A stretch of DNA of 64,000 nt from Mycobacterium sp. SMC-2 (GCF_025263485.1 NZ_CP079863.1:2604001-2668000), one strand, 5' to 3'. Counted from the first letter of the stretch, positions 7,700-17,931 are shown. The notes: generated by a model not told the origin, from the sequence alone. Translations and numbers: made by a program.

Positions 7700-9046
7700 T
7701 CAAGGATCTTCAAAGCGTTCGGGGTGGTGGTAGTGGTTGGTGCGCTGCCCGCGGTCTAAGTGCGGCGGCGGTAGCCATTCGGTGCGCCCGTTGGGCAGCT
7801 TCCTTGTCCGCCAGCCCTGTTCGATCAGCTTGTGGTGCGGCGTGCAGGCGAAGGTGAGTTTGTCAGCATCGGTCAGTCCGCCGGCGGCCCACTCGTCGAC
7901 ATGGTGCACCTCGCACCAGTAGCCCGGCGCATCGCAGCCCGGATGCGTGCAGCCGCGGTCCTTCGCGTAGAGGACGATGCGCTGGTCGGGTGTGGCGATT
8001 CGCCGCGACCGGCCGAGATACAGTGGGCGGCTTGAGTGTTGGTCGAACACGGCGAGATAGTGGTAGGCGTGGCTTGCCATCCGGATCAAGTCGCGCATCG
8101 GAACCACGTTGCCGCTGCCCGTCACCGCCTGCCCCGTGCACGAGGTCAACTCCTGCAGCGTGGTCGACACGATGACCGTGACGGGTAAGCCGTTGTGCTG
8201 ACCAAGCTTTGGGTCGCCCAGCTGGCCGCGCACCAGAGCGTTGAGCGCGTCGTGCTGGCGCTGGGCGTGGCTGCGGGTGTCCCTGCTTGCAACTTCCTCT
8301 GCGGGTTCGCCGGCGACGCAGGGGCTTTCATCGTCCGGATTGCACATGCCGGGCGCCGCGAACCGCGCCAGCCAGGCATCGATATTGGCGCGCAATTCCG
8401 GCGACGCCACCAGCTTGCCGAGGCTCATCCCGTCGGCCCGCTGCCCGCACCAGGTGAAACCGCGCTGACGCGCGCGGTCGTTGTCGGAGAACTTTCCATC
8501 GGGGTTCAGCTGCAATGCGCACCGACGAGCCGCCTTTTCCAGCTGATCGGGCCGCAATTTCGCCGCCTGCTGCGCCAGAAATCGCTCGGCTTTTTCCACC
8601 GTATCGACCGGTACGTCCTCCGGCAGGTCGCGGACGAACGTTTGGATCACCCGCAGGTGCTGCCCGTCGAGCATGCCCTCTCGCCACACCTGCGCGGTGG
8701 CTGGCAACTCCGGTGGCAGCTCCTGGCGGGTGAGGGTCACCCTCGGGGAAAGCTGTTTGGCGTCGCGCACCCGCCGGGCGCCCTCGGCGCAGCTAATCCG
8801 CAACCAGTCGGCGAGCACCTTGTGGACGGGGCCGCCGACGTCGGCGGGGTCCTCCTTATCGAGACCGGCGATCACGTCATAGCTGATGGCGACTTGGCGG
8901 CGGCGCGAGGTTTCCATCCGTTCCAGCGCTCGCAGCCGCACGACCGGGCTCATCGTGTCGAACTTGAGCTCACCGATCGTCGCAACGGCTGCGTCGAGCG
9001 CGTCGAGCGCGGCATCCACGTCGGCCGGGTCACCAATCGAAAGCAT
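7700..9046 (-). CDS. 13E12 repeat family protein (DUF222) with HNH nuclease domain
   Basis: 448 aa. The DUF222 region covers about residues 30-330, and the C-terminal HNH domain is clear: CTHPGCD at about 368, then EVHHVDEWAAGG at about 382, then CTPHHKLIEQG. Multicopy 13E12 proteins are typical of mycobacteria, some are known from M. tuberculosis work to be LexA-regulated, and the copies can serve as prophage integration targets; their biological role is unsettled. TATGAT on the minus strand (9053-9058) lies six nt before the ATG, so the mRNA is probably leaderless. A LexA box covers the start codon. The frame is intact. Confidence 0.87.
   Translation of the reverse strand: MLSIGDPADVDAALDALDAAVATIGELKFDTMSPVVRLRALERMETSRRRQVAISYDVIAGLDKEDPADVGGPVHKVLADWLRISCAEGARRVRDAKQLSPRVTLTRQELPPELPATAQVWREGMLDGQHLRVIQTFVRDLPEDVPVDTVEKAERFLAQQAAKLRPDQLEKAARRCALQLNPDGKFSDNDRARQRGFTWCGQRADGMSLGKLVASPELRANIDAWLARFAAPGMCNPDDESPCVAGEPAEEVASRDTRSHAQRQHDALNALVRGQLGDPKLGQHNGLPVTVIVSTTLQELTSCTGQAVTGSGNVVPMRDLIRMASHAYHYLAVFDQHSSRPLYLGRSRRIATPDQRIVLYAKDRGCTHPGCDAPGYWCEVHHVDEWAAGGLTDADKLTFACTPHHKLIEQGWRTRKLPNGRTEWLPPPHLDRGQRTNHYHHPERFEDP

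Positions 9047-9052
<6 letters not shown>
9037..9052. promoter_or_regulatory. LexA (SOS) box over the 13E12 gene start
   Basis: TCGAAAGCATGTTCGA matches the mycobacterial SOS consensus TCGAAC-N4-GTTCGA in 11 of the 12 defined positions. It spans the start codon (9044-9046) and the spacer up to the -10 hexamer, so bound LexA would sit exactly on the predicted transcription start. Confidence 0.75.
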
Positions 9053-10175
<1,123 letters not shown>

Positions 10176-10182
10176 ACATGCA

Positions 10183-10638
10183 ATGAACGCCGCCCTGCGC
10201 ACCCAGTTGCTGATCGCGTTGATGTGCGTGGCGATGCTGGCGTACTTCGTGCTGCTGGGGCGGATGGCCGTCGCGATGATCGCCTCGGGCCGGGCCGCCG
10301 CCGTGGGGCTGGGCCTGGCGGTGTTGATCATGCCCCTGATCGGGCTGTGGGCCATGGTCGCGACCCTGCGGTCCGGGTTCGCCCACCAGAGGCTGGCCAA
10401 TCTCATTGCGGCCGATGGCATGGAGCTCGACGTCACCGCGCTGCCGCGGCGGGCGTCCGGCCGCATCGAACGAGGCGCCGCCGACGCGCTGTTCGCCTCG
10501 GTGCGCACGGAAGTCGAAGACCACCCGGACGACTGGCGGCGCTGGTACCGGCTGGCCCGCGCGTACGACTACGCGGGAGACCGCCGCCGGGCGCGGGACG
10601 CGATGAAGACCGCACTCGAGTTGCAGGGCCGCCGATGA
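10183..10638 (+). CDS. Conserved membrane protein (Rv2772c-like)
   Basis: 151 aa. Two hydrophobic segments (about residues 8-27 and 36-60) are followed by a soluble C-terminal half ending in a TPR-like helix pair (DDWRRWYRLARAYDYAGDRRRARDAM). This suggests a membrane-anchored protein with a cytoplasmic repeat domain; the function is unknown. The start ATG follows the dapB stop by 7 nt, and its own stop overlaps the next start (ATGA), so it belongs to the dapB operon, as in M. tuberculosis. Confidence 0.82.
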   Translation: MNAALRTQLLIALMCVAMLAYFVLLGRMAVAMIASGRAAAVGLGLAVLIMPLIGLWAMVATLRSGFAHQRLANLIAADGMELDVTALPRRASGRIERGAADALFASVRTEVEDHPDDWRRWYRLARAYDYAGDRRRARDAMKTALELQGRR

Positions 10639-11090
10639 GCAAGACACTGCTGATCGTCCATCACACGCCGTCACCGCATACGCAAGAGATGTTCGAGGCG
10701 GTCGTCTCGGGCGCCACCGACCCCGAGATCGAGGGCGTCGAGGTCGTCCGACGGCCGGCGCTCACGGTGTCACCCGTCGAGATGCTGGCGGCCGACGGCT
10801 ATGTGCTCGGCAGCCCCGCGAACTTGGGCTACATGAGCGGGGCGCTCAAGCACGCGTTCGACTGCTCCTACTACCAGCTGCTCGACTCGACGCGTGGGCG
10901 CCCGTTCGGTCTGTACCTGCACGGCAACGAGGGCACCGAGGGCGCCGAGCGCGGCGTCATGTCGATCACCACCGGGCTCGGCTGGACGAAAGCCGCAGAG
11001 ACCGTGGTGGTTTCGGGCAAGCCGGACAAGAGCGACCTACAGGCCTGCTGGGAGCTCGGCGCGACGGTCGCGGCCCAGCTGATGGAATGA
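10635..11090 (+). CDS. Flavodoxin-like/NADPH-dependent FMN reductase family protein (Rv2771c-like)
   Basis: 151 aa with a flavodoxin fold: the first strand and phosphate loop VHHTPSPHTQEM (residues 8-19), then GYVLGSPANLGYMSGALKHAFD (about 56-77), typical of FMN-reductase proteins, and FGLYLHGNEGTEGAE (about 91-105). It probably binds FMN, and its partner is unknown. It overlaps the preceding gene by 4 nt and closes the dapB operon. Confidence 0.82.
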   Translation: MSKTLLIVHHTPSPHTQEMFEAVVSGATDPEIEGVEVVRRPALTVSPVEMLAADGYVLGSPANLGYMSGALKHAFDCSYYQLLDSTRGRPFGLYLHGNEGTEGAERGVMSITTGLGWTKAAETVVVSGKPDKSDLQACWELGATVAAQLME

Positions 11091-11095
11091 GCCGC

Positions 11096-11929
11096 CTAGG
11101 TGTAGGTCGGCTTGAACGCCTCGGCCGGTTGGGCCAGGGCCAGCGCCGAACTGGTACCGATCGGCCCATGCCGGTCGAACAGGGTGGCGGCGCCGGTGGC
11201 CACACCGGCCGTGGCGTAGTGGCTTTGCGCGGCCAGCCCCAGATACTCGCCGTCGGGCAAGCGGCTCGCGGTGACGGTGTAGTCGGCGTTGATGTAGCGC
11301 AATCCGCCGGTGCCCCAATGGGTCAGCGAACTCGTGATATCACCGACGAAGGCCAGCCGGGTGAACGGGGTCAGCGGGTGGCCCTGCACCATCGGGCGAA
11401 AGATTCGCGTCCAGGCGAACTTCTGGGAATGGGACTGTTCCCACTCGCCGGCCGCGATGCCCGGACTGCCCGCGGCGGTGGCCCCGTAACCCCAGATCAG
11501 AAACGGCATGTCGGGCGGGAAGCGCTCGGCATCGGCCGGAAGCGGCGGCATGGCCAGGGGCGCGGACCACACCGTCCCCTCGGGGTGCTCGCCTCGGCGC
11601 AGGAACAGCGCGCTGGCCCGCGCGACGGTGTTCCCGTTCTGCACCAGCGCGCCGTCGACGAGCTTGATCCGCCGGCCTTCCCGCTGCACCGAGGTTCGGA
11701 TCTGCACCGGCTCGAGCAACGCCGGACGCAGCAGGTCAACCGTGAGGCGGGCCGGCTGGAACTCGGGCTCGACGCCGGATTGCTCTATGCCCCAACCCAA
11801 CAGGCCGCCGACGATCTGACCGCCCATCGCGGCACCCCAGGGGCCTCGGGTCAGCGCGCCCGGCAGGTAGGAGTCGCCGTCGACAGTGAAGAACGCCTCG
11901 GGCATGATGGCGGAATCGTCGATCGTCAC
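11096..11929 (-). CDS. Acyl-CoA thioesterase-like double hotdog protein
   Basis: 277 aa, resembling TesB-like/thioesterase-superfamily proteins: an N-terminal hotdog half with GGQIVGGLLGWGIEQ (about residues 36-50) and a C-terminal half with SLTHWGTGGLRYINADYTVTASR. It probably hydrolyses acyl-CoA to acid plus CoA. It is divergent from an acyl-CoA synthetase gene, which fits acyl-CoA turnover. Start choice: GTG at 11929 has a minus-strand TATCGT (11937-11942) seven nt upstream; an ATG at 11905 is possible and would shorten the protein by eight residues. Confidence 0.75.
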   Translation of the reverse strand: MTIDDSAIMPEAFFTVDGDSYLPGALTRGPWGAAMGGQIVGGLLGWGIEQSGVEPEFQPARLTVDLLRPALLEPVQIRTSVQREGRRIKLVDGALVQNGNTVARASALFLRRGEHPEGTVWSAPLAMPPLPADAERFPPDMPFLIWGYGATAAGSPGIAAGEWEQSHSQKFAWTRIFRPMVQGHPLTPFTRLAFVGDITSSLTHWGTGGLRYINADYTVTASRLPDGEYLGLAAQSHYATAGVATGAATLFDRHGPIGTSSALALAQPAEAFKPTYT

Positions 11930-11931
11930 CG

Positions 11932-11956
11932 CTATCACGATAGGACACGCCGATAG
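11932..11956. promoter_or_regulatory. Operator-like repeats between thioesterase and acyl-CoA synthetase genes
   Basis: CTATCACGATAG (11932-11943) is a palindrome with 5-bp arms. CGATAG recurs directly at 11951-11956. The divergent starts are only 39 bp apart, so both promoters and any operator must fit here. The minus-strand TATCGT for the thioesterase gene lies inside the palindrome. Confidence 0.4.
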
Positions 11957-11968
11957 TAAGGACGGGGC

Positions 11969-13504
11969 ATGCCTCCAGTGATCGAAATTCCGCGCGCACA
12001 CAACCCGTTCCCGACGACAGGCGTGACCCGCGACGCCGACGGCGTCCCGCACTACGACGATCTCCCCGCCACCCTGTTGGACATGCTCGCCGAACAGGTC
12101 GAGCACCGGCCGGACAGCGAGGCGGTGGTCGAGCTCGGTGCCGGCCGATTGACCTACCGCCAGCTGTGGGACCGCGCGGCGCGCGTCGCCGGTGGGCTGC
12201 GCGCGGCCGGGCTGCGGCCCGGTGATCGCGTCGCCGTGCGCTACCCCGCCGGCATCGACTGGGTGCTGGCGTTCTGGGGCATCGTGATGGCCGGTGGCGT
12301 TGCGGTGGCGGTCAATACGCGTTCGGCGCAGCCGGAGGTCGAGTTCGTCCTCTCGGACTCCGGGGTAACGTTCGACCTGGCGGCGGACGCCCCGCTGCCC
12401 GACGGCCGGCCGTACGTGACCGAGCTGCTCGGCCGCGCCGACGTGGCCGCGCTGTTCTACACCTCGGGCACCACCGGCTATCCGAAGGGGGTGCCGACCA
12501 CCCACGAGGCCTTCCTGGCCAACACCGAGAACGGGATTCGCTGCCTCGACCAGCCGCGCGACCTGGGCGAAGCGATGCGCACGCTCATCTCCGTGCCGCT
12601 GTTCCACGTGACCGGTTGCAACTCACAGCTTCTGGCCGCCACCCGGCTGGGTGGGGCCTCGGTGATCATGCCGGCCCTGAACCTGGACGGGCTGATCGCC
12701 ACGCTGGCCGCCGAGCGGATCTCCGTCATGGTCACCGTCCCCGCCATCTACGCATTGATGTTGCGGCACAACACCTTCGCAGATGTCGACGTTTCCGGCG
12801 TCCGCTGGGTGGGTTACGGGGGTGCCCCGATCGCCCCGTCGTTGGTTCGAGCGGTCAAGGACGCCTTTCCCCAGGCCACGGTCTTCAACGGCTATGGCAT
12901 GACCGAGAGCGCATCGCTGATGACCGTGCTGCCGAGCCGCGACGCCGTCGAGCACGCCGACTCGGTCGGGTACGCGGTCCCGTCCATCGACCTCGGCCTG
13001 ATCCCGTTCGGCGGCGACGAGCCGGGCGTCGGCGAGCTGGTGGTGCGCGGCGCCAACGTCACCGCCGGGTACTGGAACCGGCCGGAAGCGACGGCGGCCA
13101 CCATCGTGGACGGCTGGCTGCACACCGGCGACGTGGTGCGGGTCGACGAGGCGGGCAGGGTGCACATCGTCGACCGGCTCAAGGACATCATCAACCGCGG
13201 CGGCGAGAACGTCTCCAGCGTCGAGGTGGAAGCCGTGCTGCTGGCGGCGCCCCATGTCGCGGACGCGTGCGTGCTGGCGGTTCCGGACGACGTCATGGGC
13301 GAGAAGGTGGGCGCGGTGCTCTTCGGCGGCGCGGACGAGATCGACGTGCCGGCGGTGCTCGACCACTGCCGCGAGCAACTCGCCGACTTCAAGGTGCCGC
13401 AGTACGTCACGGTGGTCGCAAACGCGCTGCCGCGCAACGCCGGCGGCAAGCTGCTCAAGGGCAAACTCCGCGAGCAGGTGCAGTGGGGGGAGCCGCTGCG
13501 ATGA
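11969..13504 (+). CDS. Acyl-CoA synthetase (FadD-type, class I adenylate-forming)
   Basis: 511 aa. All ANL superfamily motifs are visible: P-loop YTSGTTGYPKG (about residues 161-171), NGYGMTES (about 308), GWLHTGD (about 378), the hinge region DRLKDIINRGGENVSS, and the C-terminal catalytic Lys in GGKLLKGK (about 493-500). It forms acyl-AMP and then acyl-CoA; the chain-length preference cannot be read from sequence. A purine-rich AAGGACGGGG precedes the ATG. Its stop overlaps the start of the carboxylase gene (ATGA), so the enzyme probably supplies that carboxylase with acyl-CoA. Confidence 0.9.
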   Translation: MPPVIEIPRAHNPFPTTGVTRDADGVPHYDDLPATLLDMLAEQVEHRPDSEAVVELGAGRLTYRQLWDRAARVAGGLRAAGLRPGDRVAVRYPAGIDWVLAFWGIVMAGGVAVAVNTRSAQPEVEFVLSDSGVTFDLAADAPLPDGRPYVTELLGRADVAALFYTSGTTGYPKGVPTTHEAFLANTENGIRCLDQPRDLGEAMRTLISVPLFHVTGCNSQLLAATRLGGASVIMPALNLDGLIATLAAERISVMVTVPAIYALMLRHNTFADVDVSGVRWVGYGGAPIAPSLVRAVKDAFPQATVFNGYGMTESASLMTVLPSRDAVEHADSVGYAVPSIDLGLIPFGGDEPGVGELVVRGANVTAGYWNRPEATAATIVDGWLHTGDVVRVDEAGRVHIVDRLKDIINRGGENVSSVEVEAVLLAAPHVADACVLAVPDDVMGEKVGAVLFGGADEIDVPAVLDHCREQLADFKVPQYVTVVANALPRNAGGKLLKGKLREQVQWGEPLR

Positions 13505-16500
13505 ACGCGACGCTGCTGGTTGCCAACCGTGGCGAGATCGCGCTCCGAATCATCCGCACGGCAATCGAATTGGGCATGCGAACCGTCGCGGTCTACGCCG
13601 AAGACGATGCCGACAGCCCGCATGTGCATGCCGCCGACGAAGCTATCGGCCTCCCGGGCGACGGGCCGCGGGCCTACCTGGACCAGTCCGCCGTGCTGGC
13701 CGCGGCGAAAAGCTCCGGCGCGGAGCTGATCCACCCGGGTTACGGGTTCCTCAGCGAGAACGCCGAATTCGCCCGCGCGTGCGCCGGCGCCGGGTACACG
13801 TTCGTGGGACCGGACGCCGACGTGCTCGAGCTGATGGGCAACAAGTCCGCGGCCCGCCGTGCCGCCGTCGCCGCCGAGGTGCCGGTGTTGGCCGCGACCG
13901 AAGGACCCAGCAGCATCGCGGACATCGAGGCCTTCTTCGAAGCGCAGGGCGCCATCATGATCAAGGCGGTGGCCGGCGGGGGTGGGCGCGGAATGCGCAC
14001 GGTGCGCAGCGCCGATCAGATCGGCGACGCCTACCAACAGTGCGGGGCGGAGGCGCAACTGGGCTTCGGCGATCCGGCGCTGTTCGCCGAGGCGTTGCTC
14101 GACGGCGCGCGGCACATCGAGGTCCAGGTCGTCGCCGCGCCGGCGGGGCACCAAACCCGCGCGCTCGCGCTTGGCGACCGCGACTGCAGCATCCAGCGGC
14201 GTTATCAGAAGCTCGTCGAAATGGCACCCGCGCAAGGGCTTTCCGACGGATTACGGCGCGACTTGCACCAGGCCGCGGCCCAGTTGTGCGCGCGAGTCGG
14301 GCTACGGGGGCTGGCCACTGTCGAATTCCTGGTGGCCGGTGAGGAATTCGTGTTCCTCGAAGTGAACCCGAGGATTCAGGTGGAGCACACGATCACCGAG
14401 GAAACGACCGGGTTCGACCTGGTGGCCCTCCAGCTGGCGATCGCCGCGGGCGGCTCCTTCTACCAACTCGGGCTACCGGCCGGAATCGCCTCCGACGGCA
14501 ACGAAGTCATCGGCGAACCCGCCGCGCACCGCGGCGTCGCGATCCAGGCCCGGGTGAACATGGAGACTTTCGCCCCCGACCTCTCGGTCGTGCCCTCCGC
14601 CGGCACCCTCACCGCGTTCGCGCCGCCGAGCGGGCCGGGGATCCGCGTGGACACCTACGGCCGGGCCGGGCTGGTAGTCAACCCGCAATACGACTCACTG
14701 CTGGCCAAGGTCGTCGCCCACGTGCACGCCCCGTCTCCGCGGGCCGTGCTGCGCAAGGCCCGGACCGCCCTGGCGGAGTTCGGCATCGAAGGCGTCCGCA
14801 CCAACATCGACTTCCTGCGCGAGTTGCTGTCCCACCCCCAGCTCGAATCCGGTTGGGTGAGCACCGCTTTCCTTGACGCGGAGCTGCCCCAGCTGGTGGC
14901 GGCGGCATCGTCGCACCGGCACGGCGTCCCAGTCGCGCCGGTCGAGCTCTATCCCGGTGAGGACGTGCTGCGCGCCCAACTGGCCGGCACCGTGGTCGAA
15001 GTGGTGCCCGAGGGCGCCGACTTTCCCGCGGGCAGCCAGCTCGTCGTCTTGGAAGCGATGAAAATGCAGCACGTGCTGGTCGCGCCCGACGCGCTGCGGA
15101 CCGTGCGCAGTCTGGTGGCCCCCGGGCAGGTGGTGGGAACCGGCGACCCACTGCTGGTCTTCGCCCGCACCGGCGCGGACGCCGCAAGTGACTCCGCAAC
15201 GGCCACCACGGATCTCGACCGGCCACGCGCCGACCTCGACGAGGTGCTCCGGCGCCATCTGCTCACCCTCGATGAGGGCCGCGAGGCCGCGATTGCCAAG
15301 CGGCACAAGCAAGGTCGTCGCACCGCGCGCGAGAACATCGCCGACTTGATCGACCCGGGCAGCTTCGTGGAATACGGCGCGCTGGCCATTGCGGCGCAGC
15401 GCAGCCGGCGCTCCGAAGCCGACCTCATCGCCAACACGCCGGCCGACGGCCTGGTCGCCGGCCTGGCCACGATCGGGGGCGGCGAGGCCGTCGTGGTCTC
15501 CTACGACTACACCGTGCTGGCCGGTACGCAAGGCATGCGCAACCACGCCAAGACCGACCGCGTGTTCGACCTGGCCGCCCGAAAACGGCTGCCGGTGGTG
15601 CTTTTCGCCGAGGGCGGAGGCGGCCGGCCGGGGGACACCGACGTCGGCGGCGCTGCCGGACTGGACGTGCCGACCTTCCGGATGCTGGCCGCGCTGAGCG
15701 GCCGGGTGCCGCTGATCTCGATCGTCTCCGGCCGCTGTTTCGCCGGCAACGCCGCGCTTGCCGGGGTGTGCGACGTGATCATCGCGACCCCGGACGCCAA
15801 CATCGGGATGGGCGGGCCGGCCATGATCGAGGGCGGCGGGCTCGGGGTGTACCCGCCGGAGGCGATCGGGCCGATCGGCGTGCAGCGGCGCAACGGCGTG
15901 GTCAGCCTGGTCGCCCGCGACGAAGCGCACGCGGTCTCACTCGCCAAGCAGTACCTGTCGTACTTTTTGGGCAGCTTGGATGATTGGGTGGCACCGGAGC
16001 CGCGCCTGGCTCGGCATGTGGTGCCGCAGAACCGGTTACGCGCCTACGACGTGCACAGGGCGATCGAGGCGATCGTCGACGCCGGGTCGGTGCTGGAGTT
16101 GCGGCCCGACTACGGCGTCGGCATCGTCACCGCGCTGGTGCGCGTCGAAGGGGCAGCATATGGGCTGATCGCCAACAGCACCCACCATCTCGGCGGCGCC
16201 ATCGATGCCGAGGCGGCCGACAAGGCCGGCGACTTCCTGGCCTTGTGCGAATCGTTTCGGCTGCCGGTGATTTCGCTGTGCGACACCCCCGGCTTCATGG
16301 TCGGGCCCGAGGCGGAGGCCCAGGCGGCGGTGCGGCGGTTCGGCCGGATGTTCGTCCTGGGCGCACGGCTGACCGTGCCGGTCGGAATGATCATCTTGCG
16401 CAAGGGCTACGGGCTCGGCGCGATGGCGATGGCCGGCGGTTCCTTCCACGCGCCGCAATTCACCGTCGCGTGGCCGACCGGCGAGATCGGCGGAATGGGC

Positions 16501-16716
16501 CTGGAGGGCGCCGTGCGTCTCGGGTTCAGCAAGGAGCTGGCCGCCGAGGGCGACCCCGCCAGGCGCGAGGAACTGTTCGACAAGCTAGTGGCCGCCGCCT
16601 ACGAGCACGGCAAGGCGCTGCGGGCGGCCACCACGTTCGAACTCGACGACGTCATCGACCCCGCGGACTCCCGGGCCTGGATCGCCAGGCTCCGGGAGCC
16701 GCGCAGATCGGGCTGA
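13501..16716 (+). CDS. Single-chain acyl-CoA carboxylase (BC-BCCP-CT), long-chain acyl-CoA carboxylase type
   Basis: 1071 aa multidomain enzyme. Biotin carboxylase, residues 1 to about 450, has the ATP-grasp loop GGGGRGM (about 158-164) and EVNPRIQVEHTITE. The BCCP domain has EAMKM with the biotinylated Lys at residue 521. The carboxyltransferase domain runs from about 570 to 1071, with both N and C halves (AGTQGMRNHAK; DTPGFMVGPEAE). Mycobacteria usually split these activities between AccA and AccD subunits. The fused order matches the homohexameric long-chain acyl-CoA carboxylase structurally characterised from M. avium subsp. paratuberculosis. It carboxylates the alpha carbon of acyl-CoA. 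It overlaps the acyl-CoA synthetase gene by 4 nt. Confidence 0.93.
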   Translation: MNATLLVANRGEIALRIIRTAIELGMRTVAVYAEDDADSPHVHAADEAIGLPGDGPRAYLDQSAVLAAAKSSGAELIHPGYGFLSENAEFARACAGAGYTFVGPDADVLELMGNKSAARRAAVAAEVPVLAATEGPSSIADIEAFFEAQGAIMIKAVAGGGGRGMRTVRSADQIGDAYQQCGAEAQLGFGDPALFAEALLDGARHIEVQVVAAPAGHQTRALALGDRDCSIQRRYQKLVEMAPAQGLSDGLRRDLHQAAAQLCARVGLRGLATVEFLVAGEEFVFLEVNPRIQVEHTITEETTGFDLVALQLAIAAGGSFYQLGLPAGIASDGNEVIGEPAAHRGVAIQARVNMETFAPDLSVVPSAGTLTAFAPPSGPGIRVDTYGRAGLVVNPQYDSLLAKVVAHVHAPSPRAVLRKARTALAEFGIEGVRTNIDFLRELLSHPQLESGWVSTAFLDAELPQLVAAASSHRHGVPVAPVELYPGEDVLRAQLAGTVVEVVPEGADFPAGSQLVVLEAMKMQHVLVAPDALRTVRSLVAPGQVVGTGDPLLVFARTGADAASDSATATTDLDRPRADLDEVLRRHLLTLDEGREAAIAKRHKQGRRTARENIADLIDPGSFVEYGALAIAAQRSRRSEADLIANTPADGLVAGLATIGGGEAVVVSYDYTVLAGTQGMRNHAKTDRVFDLAARKRLPVVLFAEGGGGRPGDTDVGGAAGLDVPTFRMLAALSGRVPLISIVSGRCFAGNAALAGVCDVIIATPDANIGMGGPAMIEGGGLGVYPPEAIGPIGVQRRNGVVSLVARDEAHAVSLAKQYLSYFLGSLDDWVAPEPRLARHVVPQNRLRAYDVHRAIEAIVDAGSVLELRPDYGVGIVTALVRVEGAAYGLIANSTHHLGGAIDAEAADKAGDFLALCESFRLPVISLCDTPGFMVGPEAEAQAAVRRFGRMFVLGARLTVPVGMIILRKGYGLGAMAMAGGSFHAPQFTVAWPTGEIGGMGLEGAVRLGFSKELAAEGDPARREELFDKLVAAAYEHGKALRAATTFELDDVIDPADSRAWIARLREPRRSG

Positions 16717-17064
16717 TCAGGCGTGGCCGCCGCCGCAGCCGACGCCGGGCAGGCAACCCTGGCCGCCCGGAACGCCGCCGGGTCCCGCGTTCTGGCCCCC
16801 GGAGCCGCAGCCGACGCCCGGTGCGCAGCCCTGGCCGCCCGGACCGCCGCCCGGGCCCTGGTTCTGTCCGCCCGAGCCGCAGTTGCCGTTAGCATCGCAA
16901 CCGCCGCCGCCCGGCTGGTCCTTGAAGACCACGTGCGTGGGCGCCGCGGACGGCGCGGCCGCCCAGGCAAGGGAATCGGTGATGGCGATCGGCGCAACGG
17001 CGATGGCAGCGGCCGCAGCCCCGCCCACCACCAGTCTTTTCGTAACGGTTAATTTCGAGAACAT
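16717..17064 (-). CDS. Exported Gly-rich protein with three CX5C repeats
   Basis: 115 aa. A signal peptide (KR, a hydrophobic Ala-rich stretch, cleavage near LAWA-A, about residue 35) precedes a mature part made of a 24-residue repeat of the form GCxxxxxC-GSGGQNxGPGGxPGGQ. Cysteines at 56/62, 80/86 and 104/110 give three identically spaced CX5C pairs; the last repeat is truncated (GCLPGVGCGGGHA). No family recognised. The sequence suggests an extracytoplasmic protein with disulphides or metal sites. Its stop directly abuts the carboxylase stop (convergent), and it is divergent from the SDR gene. Confidence 0.65.
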   Translation of the reverse strand: MFSKLTVTKRLVVGGAAAAAIAVAPIAITDSLAWAAAPSAAPTHVVFKDQPGGGGCDANGNCGSGGQNQGPGGGPGGQGCAPGVGCGSGGQNAGPGGVPGGQGCLPGVGCGGGHA

Positions 17065-17154
17065 GCAGGTCGCATACCACCCAAACAGACGTGTAAAACA
17101 TCCATGTAGCGAACGGGAAACCGCTCGATTTTGCGCGACGGAAGGCGCAGCACG

Positions 17155-17931
17155 ATGAGCTCACTGGATCTGACCGGCCGAACCGCGATCGTCACCGGCG
17201 CCTCCCGCGGAATCGGCCTCGCGAGCGCCCAGCAGCTCGCGGCGGCGGGGGCCAATGTGGTGCTGACCGCCCGCAAGCAGGAGGCCGCCGACGAGGCGGC
17301 CGCCCAGGTGGACGGCAACGCCGTGGGCGTCGGCGCGCACGCCGTCGACGAGGACGCCGCGCGGCGCTGCGTGGATCTGACGCTGGAGCGCTTCGGCCGC
17401 GTGGACATCCTGGTCAACAACGCGGGCACCAACCCGGCCTACGGCCCGCTGATCGACCAGGACCACGCCCGCTTCGCCAAGATCTTCGACGTCAACCTGT
17501 GGGCGCCGCTGCTGTGGACCTCGCTCGTCGTCAAATCGTGGATGGGTGAGCACGGCGGCGCGATCGTCAACACCGCGTCCATCGGCGGCCTGCACCAATC
17601 CCCGGCGATGGGCATGTACAACGCCACCAAGGCCGCGCTGATCCACGTCACCAAGCAACTGGCGCTGGAACTCTCACCGGGTATCCGGGTCAACGCCGTC
17701 GCGCCGGGGGTGGTGCGCACCCGGTTGGCCGAGGCGCTGTGGAAGGGCCACGAGGATCCGCTCGGATCAGCGATAGCGCTCGGCCGCATCGGCGAGCCCG
17801 TCGATGTGGCCGAAGCGATCGCCTTCCTGGTTTCCGACGCCGCGAGCTGGATCACCGGCGAGACGATGGTCATCGACGGCGGCCAGCTACTCGGTGGCGC
17901 GTACGGCTTTCAGGCTCGGCCGCGGGGCTAG
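17155..17931 (+). CDS. fabG5: Short-chain dehydrogenase/reductase (FabG5, Rv2766c-like)
   Basis: 258 aa classical SDR. The NAD(P) motif GASRGIG is at residues 15-21, NNAG near 89, catalytic Ser in NTASIGG (about 140) and YNATK (about 156-160). Nearly collinear with M. tuberculosis Rv2766c as remembered. The ATG at 17155 has GAAGG nine nt upstream; a longer TTG start at 17131 is less likely. It is followed after 2 nt by an acyl-CoA dehydrogenase gene, so it probably oxidises or reduces a 3-hydroxy/3-oxoacyl-CoA-like intermediate in that operon. Confidence 0.88.
   Translation: MSSLDLTGRTAIVTGASRGIGLASAQQLAAAGANVVLTARKQEAADEAAAQVDGNAVGVGAHAVDEDAARRCVDLTLERFGRVDILVNNAGTNPAYGPLIDQDHARFAKIFDVNLWAPLLWTSLVVKSWMGEHGGAIVNTASIGGLHQSPAMGMYNATKAALIHVTKQLALELSPGIRVNAVAPGVVRTRLAEALWKGHEDPLGSAIALGRIGEPVDVAEAIAFLVSDAASWITGETMVIDGGQLLGGAYGFQARPRG

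Noticed and set aside
8040..8060. TCGAAC half-site inside the 13E12 gene
   Set aside because: No matching GTTCGA half at the required distance; similar lone halves occur in several coding regions.
12616..13500. Upstream extension of the carboxylase frame
   Set aside because: It lies out of frame within the acyl-CoA synthetase gene; the ATG at 13501 opens the biotin carboxylase domain correctly.
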